From contig SCFE01000024.1 in assembly GCA_004352715.1 (NCBI GenBank), positions 2,158,616 to 2,222,615 of the forward strand: a stretch of 64,000 nt of DNA, in the 5' to 3' direction. This document shows positions 13,501-27,000 of this stretch, piece by piece (within the stretch, counting starts at the first letter, position 1; each line of letters starts with the position of its first letter). A program made the position numbers and the translations under genes. The DNA is from Hofstenia miamia. Lineage: Eukaryota > Xenacoelomorpha > Acoela. A model generated the notes under the pieces. It had not been told where the DNA came from. It did no database searches and was given only the letters and a program-made list of their open reading frames with translations.

Positions 13501-14871
13501 TTGCAGATGAGGCTAAAGCAAATGTTGCATTTCTTCCACTTACTTTGGCTCTGTCTAGAGCTGCTGCCAAGTTTCTATTTACAGCATTCCTAGGTCGTTT
13601 TTTAGGAATAGGTTTACTCGTTGGCATTGAAACCACAAGTAATTTTTCTACATTGTCATCTGACTCTTCAGGGCATTCAGAGCTGCTGCTTAATATATCA
13701 ATTATATTGATCTTCTATTTAAAATTCTTTTTGTCTGTCTCAATCGTTGCTTTCCTTTTCTTAGCACTATTCAACTTTTCTTCCTTTATCCTCATCTGCT
13801 TCACCAGTGATTTGTCAAGACCTGACATTGAGCCTGGTTGACCAAACGGTCTCTGCAATATTAAAAATCGTTTATCATCTTCTATATATGTCATATTTAA
13901 GGCATTTCTGTGTGCTATATCAAGTAATTTAAGACATTCAGACTTAAATTTTCTTTCTCTTTCTTTCTGAGACCTTGATCTCCCGTGTCTTCATTTTTAT
14001 AGACTTCCAATCCTCAAACATTGAATTGAGTGTCTTTTTCGCATTATAATGCTGTGTTATTGTTATATTTGCCTTTTTCCAAAATTCAAAGACTTCGTTA
14101 AGGACACTGGCAAGACTTTCACTAACAGTTTTCTTTTAAACTAAGTGATGATAGAAAAAACACGCATACAATCTCCTTTATTTGGCAGGTTGCTCCCTCT
14201 CAGAGATTGAATGGGTTGGTCCAATAAGTATATCTCAGTGCTAGACCTTGTAGCTGCTGCTGTACTGGTACTGGTTTCAGCCATAATCTTTGATATAACT
14301 ACTGAAAAACCTAAGAATACAAATTAATTCTAATTAATAAAGCAAAACTGCTACGGTTTATTTGCAAAATATTCTGAAAATGAGCCAATCCTGATCAATA
14401 GCTATTGTAGGATAAACCATTTATATTTGCACAAATTTGAACACCTTAATTCGTTCAAATACAAAATCATGTGAGCTGACCAGGATATTTCCTGATGTAT
14501 CAGAAGTAGAGCGTGTTAAAAATAATTTTGCAAATAGACGTATTTAAATTCTGATGCGAAAGAATTGTGTATATGCCTATAACCTTCCTTTGTACTATCA
14601 ATTATGTCAAAATATCCAAATCTCAAGTTTGAAATTATTAAATAAGGCACTTTTAACATGCAAATATTTTAGAAATTATATAATAAATTGTAGGCGGTGT
14701 AATATTGACGCAATTTCATAACACTATTGCTTACATGCAAAGTGCAGAATTTCAACCTTCATAGATTGAATTTTAGGTTACGATATTTAATATGCAATGT
14801 AATTAAATATTTTGGGATCTATTTAGAATGTAAGATCTTGATATTTCCAAAACTTAATTTTCAGGTCCACC

Positions 14872-14905
<34 letters not shown>

Positions 14906-15019
14906 NNNNNNNNNNNNNNNNNNNNNNNNNNNNNNNNNNNNNNNNNNNNNNNNNNNNNNNNNNNNNNNNNNNNNNNNNNNNNNNNNNNNNNNNNNNNNNN
15001 NNNNNNNNNNNNNNNNNNN

Positions 15020-15052
<33 letters not shown>

Positions 15053-18000
15053 ATTGTTGATATATCGACTGTTTTTTCTAATAACATTATCATTAGTTTA
15101 TTTGAAATAGTTTGGTGTGAAAAGTGCAACTTAATTTTTGTGAAATTGGTGAACTAGCAAATGCGGTTGGTTAGCCTTATGTGAAGAGGAAATTATCAGC
15201 ATTTTCCTTGATTTGAATGTTACTTTAGGAATTATATGATGTTGTTACACCAAAAACAGTACTTGAACGGATTGTGCTGGAGAAAATGTTTCTGGAACAA
15301 GCGTGTAATGAATTTCAAAAGCTTTCTTCGCTGGGTGAAGACTACAGCGTTCAAGTAAAAAAGGAGGTCAGTGTGTTACAGACGCATTCTAGCTCATTTC
15401 ACAATTTTCAAATTTTGCTTTTCATTAATTTTATATTTTATGTGAAAAAAGTTTTTTTTAAATCAAACCTGAAATATCTTATTGAATGCAAATGTTTTTA
15501 AGACGCTAGGTAAATTGAACCTTGGTAAAGTCATAACTGTTATCAAACCCAACAAGACCCTGGCAATGTCATACCACAAGTTTCAAATGAGCCACATGCA
15601 ACATCCCATATCCTATGTGAATTTTTACTCTATTTATGCAATGATTTTTAAGTGTGTTTACAAAGAGTTTTTTTACAGTTCTCACTTTATCGTCACTTTT
15701 TCAATTATCTAGCCATAGTTGTGTTTAGCTTTTTGCCGAGGTTTTCATTGATGACCCGCTTTTCGTTTGCGAGGTTGCAGAGACTCTCTCAGCGAATGAA
15801 GCAAGTTCGAATCCTCAAAATAAGCAAAACATTTTGATTTCTACATACAATCAAGTCCTAGATTTAATTCTTGTTCGCCATCGGCTCATCGCTAAAGCTG
15901 GTGAAACAGCCATTCTTTCGAAGGTGAAAATATCAATATATCATATATTATTAGAATTATTCATTTTCAATTTTTTTATTATCTCACAGAGGTTGGTTAA
16001 AGTACCTTTAAATTTGCGAAACATAATTTAGTTTTTAAAAATACGTTTAAATTAATTACACATTTTCCGTAACTGCTTCTGAAATAGAAACATAGTTGTA
16101 TCATCAAACCAATGTCCCGCATGCTACCTCAATAACAGTTTGAAGAAGCCTTGCAATTTGTGCAGAATGACTCATTTAATATCTCTTGGCAAACAGTAAG
16201 ATCTCAGCACATGCAGTAATTTCTCCAGAGAACTTCAGAAACTAAATTAACACTAGTTATTAACAATTACTCTTATGGAATTTTCCAACTTACTACACAT
16301 ACATATAGCTATAAAGTTGGATCCATTGGTTGGCAGCTCCCAGTTAACTACAAAGGAATGAGAGATAGAGTATTTAATATTATGAAGATACATATCAACA
16401 TCACAAGATTCCGCTCTTCAGTTGCTAAGAAACCCATTCGCTGCACTTTTCTTTACAACAGTCTCATTCATACGGATGCTGTCATTCCCCGATGTTGGAA
16501 TTATTGAACACACTCTCAAACAATCACCTTCCATTACCAGATAGTTCTTTTTTTCAAAGAAACATGGTGAATTTCGCATGGTAGTGAACTTCTTCAAAAT
16601 TACATCTATTACAAGTCGATCCTGTTCCGCATGAAGAGTGTTTTAGAGTCGCGCAGAGACATCAGCCACTCATTGATAACGTTGCAGTACAATTGGACTT
16701 GAAACATATCTTCGATGATATCCCAGTACTTCCTAAGAACAAATATAAGACTACGTTCATAGCTCACATGGCATTCATTACAGGCTCAATTCAACTAATC
16801 AGTAGCCGCCCTTTTTCAACTCCTTTCATTCTCATGGAACCATATAGATAATATACTCTTAATCTTCGTTGCCAAAAATGGTATGAAATTCGACAATGGT
16901 TTCCGCTCTGCAGGAATTACCTCATCCATGAATCTCTTGGACTTCCACATCAATATTGCACAACAGCAGATATCAGCTATTCACGATAGAATACACGCAT
17001 TTCATCGAGTCAAATTCCCTTAATTAAACATACATTATGCAATCTTCCTTATTCCATTCAGTTTGACTGTAAGTCGCTAGTTTTAAATTATAAGTATTGT
17101 AGTAAAATATAAGTTTAGTAAAAGTAAATTGATTTATAAAAAATTGCTAAATTTTCTACATATGATAATTTGTCTATAGTATATTATTGATAGTATTCAA
17201 TCTAGGTGTATCGACTTATTGCTGAAGATATGGGCTTTGAGCAGTTTCATTTGTTTATGCGACTGAATCAATTCGAGTACGCTCAGCATAAACCCATTAC
17301 TCGGCGTAGACCATCAAAGATTCAAGATGCGGAATTTCCTATCGACCGGTAGACTAACTTAATTTATTTAAGTTTTTTAAAGAGTTTTTGTTGAATTATT
17401 TTTTGTTAGTTTTTCATAGTACCTAATAAAATCGTGCAAATCTAAAAATCAATATTTTACATCAATTTTTGTTTATGGGAAGTGATATTATTACAACTTT
17501 GTGTGTGATGTGAGTGATTTATCTATCGAGATGCTTTGAATTATAAAGTTCATTGTATCGCCAATCTCAGATTGATTATTTAAAAACAATATCGTATCAA
17601 CAACGATATATTTAATATCTTTTTAAGTAGTGATGTTTAGACCACATTCTTGTGAATTTTTAGTACCAAGATCGATTTTTACATTGCGATTTCAAATTTC
17701 ATATTAATTTTTTATCAAGAATTTAGTTTCCTAATAATATCTCCATTAGTATGCATGATATGTAAAGTGTAGGAAAATGTAATTCAATGGAAAAAGTGTA
17801 GTATATCCATAAATTTTTTTATTAATACACTCAGACGTTTTTGAAATATTGACATTCAAAATTTGGAAACTTGCAATATATCAATTGATCCTAAAAATAA
17901 ACAAAAGCTATAAAATTAATTAATGCAAAAACAATATGTCAAAAATCGGTTTGTTGATAATTTTGTGCAAATCTGTGCAGACGTTAGTTGAGTTTGGTTC

Positions 18001-21000
18001 CAATAAGTAGATTAAAATATTGCGTTGTCCTTGCACAGAAGTCCAATTGAACTATAGTCATATTTTAAATACAACAACTTAATTTCATTCAATTCTTACA
18101 TAAATTGTTAGACTCGAATAAAAGCAAAAATGTAATCACAAAAGAAAACAATCAAATTTCTCTTTACATCCTGGGATGTCCGAAAAAGCAGGTTTTCTAA
18201 AAAATGCAAAAAATTGCTCGAAAACATATTGGTACATAGCTTAAAAAGGGGGTATAATTGAATAATTATTTATGCAGGTATGGCCGTAGTTTTTTTACTG
18301 CCTTGCTGCCAAATCCAGAATTTCTAAAAAACGCCTTTTTTCATATCAAAATCAATAGAAAAGTGTAAAAAGTTATTGAAAACTGATTATTTTGAAAAAG
18401 CTGCATATATAAAACCCTGCTTATCTTTACTACTGTTGTTGTCTTCAATTTCCTGGACTCTTATGAATTAAAATATTAATCACTAAGTGTTTGTCTGGTG
18501 GCCGCATCAGCTGAGAAATTGTAATTGTTCAATTATTTGACCTTAGCACATAGAGCAGAGTTTCCCAACCTAGAGTCCGCGGACCCTACAGGGTCTGTAG
18601 AGAGTTTTTGTAGCGTCCTCAAAAGACAGTGACAAAATTGAGTTTTAAGATAAAAAGCCTNGCCCCCCCCCCCCCTATTTTGGAGCAGAATGAACCTATT
18701 ACTATTAATATTGTTTAGTTAAAAGATAAATGAATGGCCAGTGGCCCCATTTAAATAACTTTTCATCAAATTTAATATGCAATTAACAAGAATTCTGCTA
18801 CACAATTTAACGTGAATTGGGTTTGAATCTATTTCCAAACTAGAGTATTTAACTATGAAGGAATAATAACAAGTGAATGATTACGAATTACAATTAACCA
18901 CTGATATGCTAGATGTTTAAAGCCCCATTTACACTGGTTCAACTTGAGGAATTCGTCAAGCGAATTCAATAGCGCATGGACGCGTTTACATCTGTTCCTC
19001 ATGTTGATTTCATTTGACGATTTCAATANGCGCTATGGACATGGTTGAACTTGTTTGTGGAGTAGAACAAAAAAGAAAACTAGAGAAAATTGCTTTGTCA
19101 AACGATACAGTACGCTGTCGTATAATTGACATGTCACATGATATTTTAAAACAGGTAGCAGACGAAATTCGAACTTGTAAAGCTAAAATTAGTATACAGC
19201 TGGATGAGTCGACTGATGTGTCGAACTGTACACTTTTGTTGGTGTACTGTCGATATGTGCATCCTGGAGAGTTGAAAGAGGAGTTTTTGATGTGCGAAAG
19301 TTTGAACACAACTACCAAAGCGGTTGATGTCCTGGAAAAAATGGATCATTTTTTTCAACAAAATAATATAACCTGGAATAATGTGGGTTCACTTTGCACA
19401 GACGGTGCCCCTTCTATGCTCGGTGCTAAGTCGGGCTTTACAACTCTAGTGAAAAAGCGCGCACCGCATATCATATCTAATCATTGTGCTCTTCATCGAC
19501 ATGCACTGGCAAGTAAAACCCTCCCAGAATACTTGAAAGCAGTATTGAAGCATGTGATTGAATGCGTGAATTTTATCAGGGCTCGTGCTCTTAATCATCG
19601 ACTTTTCAAAGTGCTTTGTGATGAGATGGGTTCAGAACACAACGTCCTCCTTTATCACACCGACATTCAGTGGCTCTCTAGGGGTCTTGTTTTGTCTCGA
19701 GTTTTTGAACTACGTGGAGAAATCGAGACTTTTCTTCAAAAATGCAAATCCCCGTTGAGTAAGCACTTTGACGACAACAAATTTATAGGAGCATTGGCTT
19801 ACTTGACAGACTTTTTTTCAAGTTTGAACCTGCTCAATATGCAGATGCAAGGAAAAAGTATTACCATTGTAGATGCACGTGATAAAATTCAAGGCTTTGG
19901 AATATATTGTATTCGCTTGTAATTAAAGAAAAAAATATGTCGTACAATACAATTTAGCACAAATAAATTTTGGAATTTCAAAAAATTTGTTTGCAGTTGG
20001 TTTTTTGACATCTTCGATTATAATCAGTGTTTTCTCAGATATTACCAATATTACTTCAATTCGAATTCTACAAACACTAGCTTTTAAAGAGTACAAGATT
20101 TTTATTCTATAAAGGAAAATTTAATTCAAGTCACAACATAGTGGTTGGAACACGAAATGCAAATGATCAGAAAGAACTCATAATGATGATAAAGATGGCT
20201 GTATCAGAAGCAATGGGTTCTATTTCAACTGATGTTGCAACACTGAATAAACGCGTTGCCTCAATGGATTCAGTGATTACAGAAATGAACACAAGCNNNN
20301 NNNNNNNNNNNNNNNNNNNNNNNNNNNNNNNNNNNNNNNNNNNNNNNNNNNNNNNNNNNNNNNNNNNNNNNNNNNNNNNNNNNNNNNNNNNNNNNNNNNN
20401 NNNNNNNNNNNNNNNNNNNNNNNNNNNNNNNNNNNNNNNNNNNNNNNNNNNNNNNNNNNNNNNNNNNNNNNNNNNNNNNNNNNNNNNNNNNNNNNNNNNN
20501 NNNNNNNNNNNNNNNNNNNNNNNNNNNNNNNNNNNNNNNNNNNNNNNNNNNNNNNNNNNNNNNNNNNNNNNNNNNNNNNNNNNNNNNNNNNNNNNNNNNN
20601 NNNNNNNNNNNNNNNNNNNNNNNNNNNNNNNNNNNNNNNNNNNNNNNNNNNNNNNNNNNNNNNNNNNNNNNNNNNNNNNNNNNNNNNNNNNNNNNNNNNN
20701 NNNNNNNNNNNNNNNNNNNNNNNNNNNNNNNNNNNNNNNNNNNNNNNNNNNNNNNNNNNNNNNNNNNNNNNNNNNNNNNNNNNNNNNNNNNNNNNNNNNN
20801 NNNNNNNNNNNNNNNNNNNNNNNNNNNNNNNNNNNNNNNNNNNNNNNNNNNNNNNNNNNNNNNNNNNNNNNNNNNNNNNNNNNNNNNNNNNNNNNNNNNN
20901 NNNNNNNNNNNNNNNNNNNNNNNNNNNNNNNNNNNNNNNNNNNNNNNNNNNNNNNNNNNNNNNNNNNNNNNNNNNNNNNNNNNNNNNNNNNNNNNNNNNN

Positions 21001-24000
21001 NNNNNNNNNNNNNNNNNNNNNNNNNGAATTATTGTTCATCATTAAGAACTATTACATTTATTAGTCTGAATTTTTTATATCAATTTTACTTAAAGCCAAA
21101 AAGCAAACAACTTTGAAGTAAATAACATGTTATTCTAAATCCAATACTGACTTAACATCAATACCTTCCTCGCTTCATGATATATTAATTGAGGAAAAGA
21201 TCAAGTCGAAGCGATTCTTTTCGAATGCACTGAAAAAGACGGTAAAACCTGGATTTACGCCTCATGACGGCTTTAATAAGCCGTAAGAAAGCACATTTCG
21301 TTTATTGCAATCACTAACTTTACTTAAGCATTAAAAAGTCCACAGAGAGAGATGAAAGCAAGGTTTACTTGAGTTGTTCACAAACAAATGCCTATAAAGT
21401 TGAAGTTGTCAAATACATTGCTACTAAGTTAAAAATTAATGGGAATTTTCTTCAATATTTGCCATCCACTGGGTGGGCAATTTGATGCAGAGTCGGGAAA
21501 AACCGAAGCCAAGGAATAACGGCTATCAGTACTTGATTCTTGAGCTATCAGACTTAAGATGCTTGGCGTTTCCTTTTTGGACTTAGAGTTTTTAGAGGTA
21601 TTGAAACCCCTTTGGAAGATTGGGATTGTAATAATAATGTTATGTAACTGTATTTGACACAATAGCGTCTAGCACTGGGATGTGCACTGCAACATGACCC
21701 TCAATTCAAGAAGTCCTAAGAAGAAAGCACATTTGGAAACACCTTAAAATTTCAGAAATCAAGAGGTTTTATTGTAGATCTATTTGGTAAAGTTAAAAAG
21801 CACTTTCGCAAGATTGGCAACGAAAAATCTAACCAATACTACGTACCTGAAAAGCAAACAAGGCAAAATGGTTATCCTTTGTAAAACGCTTTCCCATCAG
21901 ATGGTAGAACGATTTTAATGATAGTTTTCCTGAGAACACATCAGTAGAATTTCATGGCTTCAAAAGGCTGACACTTATCACAAACTTGCTAGATGTCTAA
22001 ACTATTGCACTAAGTCAAATGAGCCTCCTTTCAAATCACTTGCAAAATCGCCTCTAAGAACTGTTATTAATTCTGGAAACTATACGTTTTTGTTGAAATT
22101 GTTATCTATTCTTTGGTTGGAAACAAGTAATCAGACTAAATTTGTACTTCTTAATGGTGCTGATTCTTGAAATAAAAATCACTATATTTTGGTACCGCAA
22201 CAGTAGCATTGGATTCCATCAAATCCATCAAACAAGAATTGGTTCCTCATAATTTCTTTTGTCATTCTGAAAGTTATACCTGTAAAAAGAATATCTGTCA
22301 GAAATTTGTGAACCCTCATGATCAAAAGTTACTGATGTGAAAAATGTGGTAGACATGGACATGCTTTTGAAAAGTTAGTTTTTTAACCTTTGCTGAATCT
22401 GAAAAGTTCGACATAGCAGACTTTGTTGCTGGTGAACGTTAGAGGTGTTTCGAAGAATTCATTTTTCACCCACTCAAGAAATCGAATCATTGTTCATTCT
22501 TTTTGAAATCAAGGTGAATTGTAAGCAACTTGCATGTTATCAACCGTCAACGACACTTCAGAGGAAGAAGTAAAGCTGTGTTTTGGTAGCATTGGTCAAC
22601 CTACAGAGCATTCATCAGGTAAGTAATGTTTTATTTGTTACTTAATTTTGACTAGTTTAATTAAGTTAATTATAAATTTAATAATAAACCATATTCTCTA
22701 ACATATTCATAGCTAGTTGGAACAATTTCTGAGAAGAATGCAGAATTAGCGAAAACATCATATTGATACAATGTAATGGTTTTTGGAATTGGATTAGTCC
22801 AGCCGTTATATTTCAATATCATTCATTCAAAAGTTTCCTATTCCGTTTGTAGTCCTAACTGTTTTTGCTACTTGGAAATGAGACCACAGAAACTTTGATT
22901 AAACTTGTTTTATGAAATATTGTGATTTATGATTCATAGGAGCCATTGAAATGCATAAAATTTTGTAATGCGTCTTGAAATTTATTGTTGATTAGGCATT
23001 TTTACGCCAAATTTTCAATTCAAATGTGGCAACGCTAAATTTTGAGATTTTTAAATCACACATTGATAGGCAGAAACAATACATGCAAGGGCCAGGTCTA
23101 TAGCTTTAGTTTTTAAGTTTTTAAGGGGGAGCAATTACCTTGCCCAATATATGTTGGAGTCAGATCTTTCACCTGAATATTAGGATCCAAAATCGAAATA
23201 TAAAAATGGGGAATTGTAGGTCCCTCTGATCGACTAAAATTTAGCATTTGGGCAATAAAAACGGACCTGATATTTACAGAAATTCAAACACTCGTAAAGT
23301 TAAATGGCTGAGTGCGCACGAATGCAAAAATATTGGAATGTGGCATAATGGAGAATGATGAAACAGCACTCCAGCTAAGATTGGAAAGCTGTTGACCGGA
23401 GGTGGGAAATTATTATTTAGCTTAGCATTCTCATATCGAGAGGATACCTAGAAATTATGAGAAATTAGTATGGTTTGCTTTAAACCAGTAGCAGAGCACG
23501 AAATTTAGTGTTTGTAATGCAAGTTTAAAGATAGTTAAGCATACTAAAATAAATTAATAATTATTATTATCGAATTATATTAGGTGATATAGTAATTTTT
23601 TGCCAGCACTGTTTTTATATTATACAATTGATAAATATAACGTTGAATTTTAACATAAAGATGTGAAATTATAGAAATCGCACGCTTTGATAGAATTGCG
23701 TATCTATTAACATTTGCAATGATTTCAATTTATAATTGATGTTACAGCCTAGTCGCTAAGTGCAATGAAAGTGTTTGTTCAAAGAGCTTGAACTTTTTAA
23801 GGTCTGCATAAAAGAGGATCAAAGATGAGATAAGATTGTTGTTGTGGCACTCAAGCTTTTCAAAATGAGGCAATTACTCAGGATGCTTTAATTGCATTCA
23901 ACAGTAAATTTCAAGCAGCATGACGAATCAGTGAATTTCAATTTAAATGTATTTAAAAACCGCATTAATGATATTTAGAGTTTTAGATATTTACGAGAAC

Positions 24001-27000
24001 ATATTTGCATTCAACCTTTTCATTAGTATTCATGTCGCATTCAAACGTGTGCAAGGTTTTCTCACTTGAAGCAGCAATATTTAATTACTCCTAAGTCTGT
24101 AAACGGTTAAGATTTTGTAGGTTTACATCGAGATTACTAATTTAATTATTTTCAACATATTGAGTGTGTCTTCTTAAGATTTCAACAAGTAGATACTGCC
24201 AATATTTTCATTCAATTTAATTATGATAGAAAATGAAAAGCTAACCATTGCAGAAGGATGAGGACGTGCACAGTTTTTTTAACAGTACATTTCCAAGCCA
24301 TCGATTGAATGTGGAGGATCGGTTGCATGGCACGATCTTCGGATTTAAGTCCTTATTAGGTGGCAAATCTTGAACGGTTAAAAGGTAACATATGCTTGTT
24401 GAGAAACGCGGAAAAATCATGTCTCCTAAGTAAGTAATTGTTCGTAAAAAATGGAAATATTAAAACACATGCTGTAGGTAATGAATTATTTGATAGTAAA
24501 ATTTTCATATTATGCAGTTATTTTATGTGAACTGTATATTGACATTTAATAAGACTTTTTCACCACACTTTCAGGACAAAAGCAATTAATGCAAATATAT
24601 TTAAATTTCGAATTTCAATTAAGTAAAGCATTCATTCAATGTACAGATCCTTACATTGAAAAACTATCGGAATGCTTACTGATGCAAACAACTCTATGTC
24701 AACCGTTTCTGAATTTTTCTAAAATTTTCATATGACATGGATTTCAATCTTACAACTTTCACTTGATTTAGGAGTTTATATTCGTGTATGTAAATTTACA
24801 AGTAATTGTGGATACCACTACCCTAATTGAAAATGAAATGTTGAGTTCTGCTTAAATTTAAGCAGGAATATGGAATCCTCAATCAAACAAATGCAGCTAC
24901 CTAAGTGAAAATCTAAAGCCAGAAATGTATTTAGTGTGTCATAATAGAAACAGTTTTTGTAAAACAAACTATTAGAATAACTTCCCATTAACATAAATTT
25001 TTAGAATATTCAAATTGAATTCGAATAAATTCAAATTATAGATAATGTTTGTGGTTTTGGTTTTATTCAATTGACAATGTCAGAGCAATACTTTCACATT
25101 GTTTCTTGATATCATCATTAATACTCTAGAGCCTTGCTTCTTTGTGAATACAAATTGCAATGGCCTTGCAACGTTGTTTTTGCTTTGAGTGATAAATCCA
25201 CTGTTTCTGAATACATTTTAATTTTGTGAAAACCTTTTGAAGAAATCTGGTCAATCCCCAATTATTTTACTGAATTTTTGAATAAAGTTTAATATTTTCC
25301 TTAAATCTCAAATTTAATTAAAAATTTAACCATTATCTTTGAAGTACTAAGGAGGGTAATATGATCTGGAATAAAAAATATAAATATTCTGCAATCACTG
25401 ATTTGTCATAAGTATTCCAGCAATATTATCAAATGAATGAGCAGATAATCCTCATTTTTAATACTATCCTTCTATTTTCAAATGTGAAATAATTATTTGC
25501 AGTCTCCAGGTACATGTTTTTATGAAAATACAATATTACACATAATCTTAAACTTGAATTCTTTCTTTTGTGTTGGATTTGTAATTGAGGACACAATTGA
25601 AGCATGATTTGATGATGTAATTTTGTGAGAACCAATGAACTTGCCCTTAATCAAATTTGTTTTGTCTTTGCTAACATTATGTGAGTAACATTTCGAATTT
25701 GCGGCTGTATGTTGCATGTAATTAATTTTGGCTATTGTACAGGGCTATCAAAATGTTCTATAACAAAGTGTGCTAATAGGATTGAAGGTGTGCAAGTAGA
25801 GCTTATATTAGCAAAATATAAAATATTTTATCTAAAAATGAAATTCTAAATATTAAAGAACTACAGCAGTTAAGTACAATTATTTCATTAAATAATTTTA
25901 TTTATAAATATTATGCTATTTCAAGAGTGAACAATAACAAATTATACTTGAAAAATAGAAATAATGCTTATTAAAAGCAATTTTAAACATATTTCTTGCC
26001 CCAAGTTTGGAATTTTGAGCATTTTCGGGACCCAACATATAAAAATAACAAAGTTATTATATAAAAATAGTAAAATATTGGATCCCAAATTTAGCAAAAA
26101 CATCTTTAATAAACAATTTTGACAATTTTGGTAGCCCAATTGTTATGCAGGTACAAAATATTTATTAAAAGTATCTAGTATATACCAAAGCGGTCACTGA
26201 TAATTTAATACGTAATATTAGGGCGGCCCCATATTTAAGGTGAAGCCACCGCTTGAAAGAATTGAAGTGTTTTTAGGGGTGCAAGAATATTTAACTTATG
26301 TTCACCATCCAAATATAAGAATCTCCTGATATATTATTACCAAGAATTACTATTTAGTAATCATTGATTATAACTAACACTAATTATATTCTTTAAGCTA
26401 CTATTTTCATTAATTGGTCATTATATAATGGCTAATGAATTTTTAAAAATATTTATTCCATATTCTTCCAGTATTTGCATCTGTTGTTTTGCATACATAC
26501 GTGATACTCAATTACTTTTTTATAAAATTTTGGCAAAGTATGTATTTCAAACTCTAAAATTTTTACACTGTTTATGTTATAATTAGAATATAATAGAACG
26601 TTTGTCTAATGTTGATTATTTGCAATTGTGATAAGGATAAAGAATCAGGTTTATAAAAAATGTTGAATCCATCATAATATAATTTTTTAGTCAATGTCAG
26701 TATGACTAATATCAATTTATATATATATATATATATATATATAGATATGCTAAATAAATTTATTTTAGCCTATAAGCACTTATGGATGCATTTCAATCAC
26801 TTATGTGCTATCACCACAATACAATATTGTGGCAAATAATACTTCACAAAACGACTACAGTGAATGTTTAGAAAATTATATATGCATGCATTAACGAAAA
26901 CAGATACGTTCGTTTGATGTAATTAACTTGCTCATTTAAAATATATTGTAATCTTCTTATTTTCATATAATTTCTTGTGCTATTGTAGTCTTCATTGTTC

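Larger units (their letters stand above)
10584..14874 (-). mobile_element. DNA transposon of unassigned superfamily inserted in (TA)n
   Basis: The left end AGGGTGAATCCGAAAA and the reverse of the right end, AGGGTGGACCTGAAAA, form imperfect terminal inverted repeats. Each abuts a (TA)n tract, suggesting a TA target. Inside on the reverse strand is a broken transposase-like gene (14284 to 11160), interrupted by a piggyBac remnant at 12720-13332. I recognise the protein family as one repeated in several invertebrate genomes but cannot give its superfamily name. Confidence 0.65.

Noticed and set aside
14727-15129. Open frames on both strands through the gap at 14906-15019
   Set aside because: They consist of translated (AT)n repeat and N; there is no protein evidence.
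20141-21064. A 307-codon frame across the 729-N gap
   Set aside because: Only the first 52 residues are real; they belong to LINE ORF1.
25429-26139. Several 65-68 codon reverse-strand ORFs
   Set aside because: AT-rich composition, no conserved motifs, overlapping frames.
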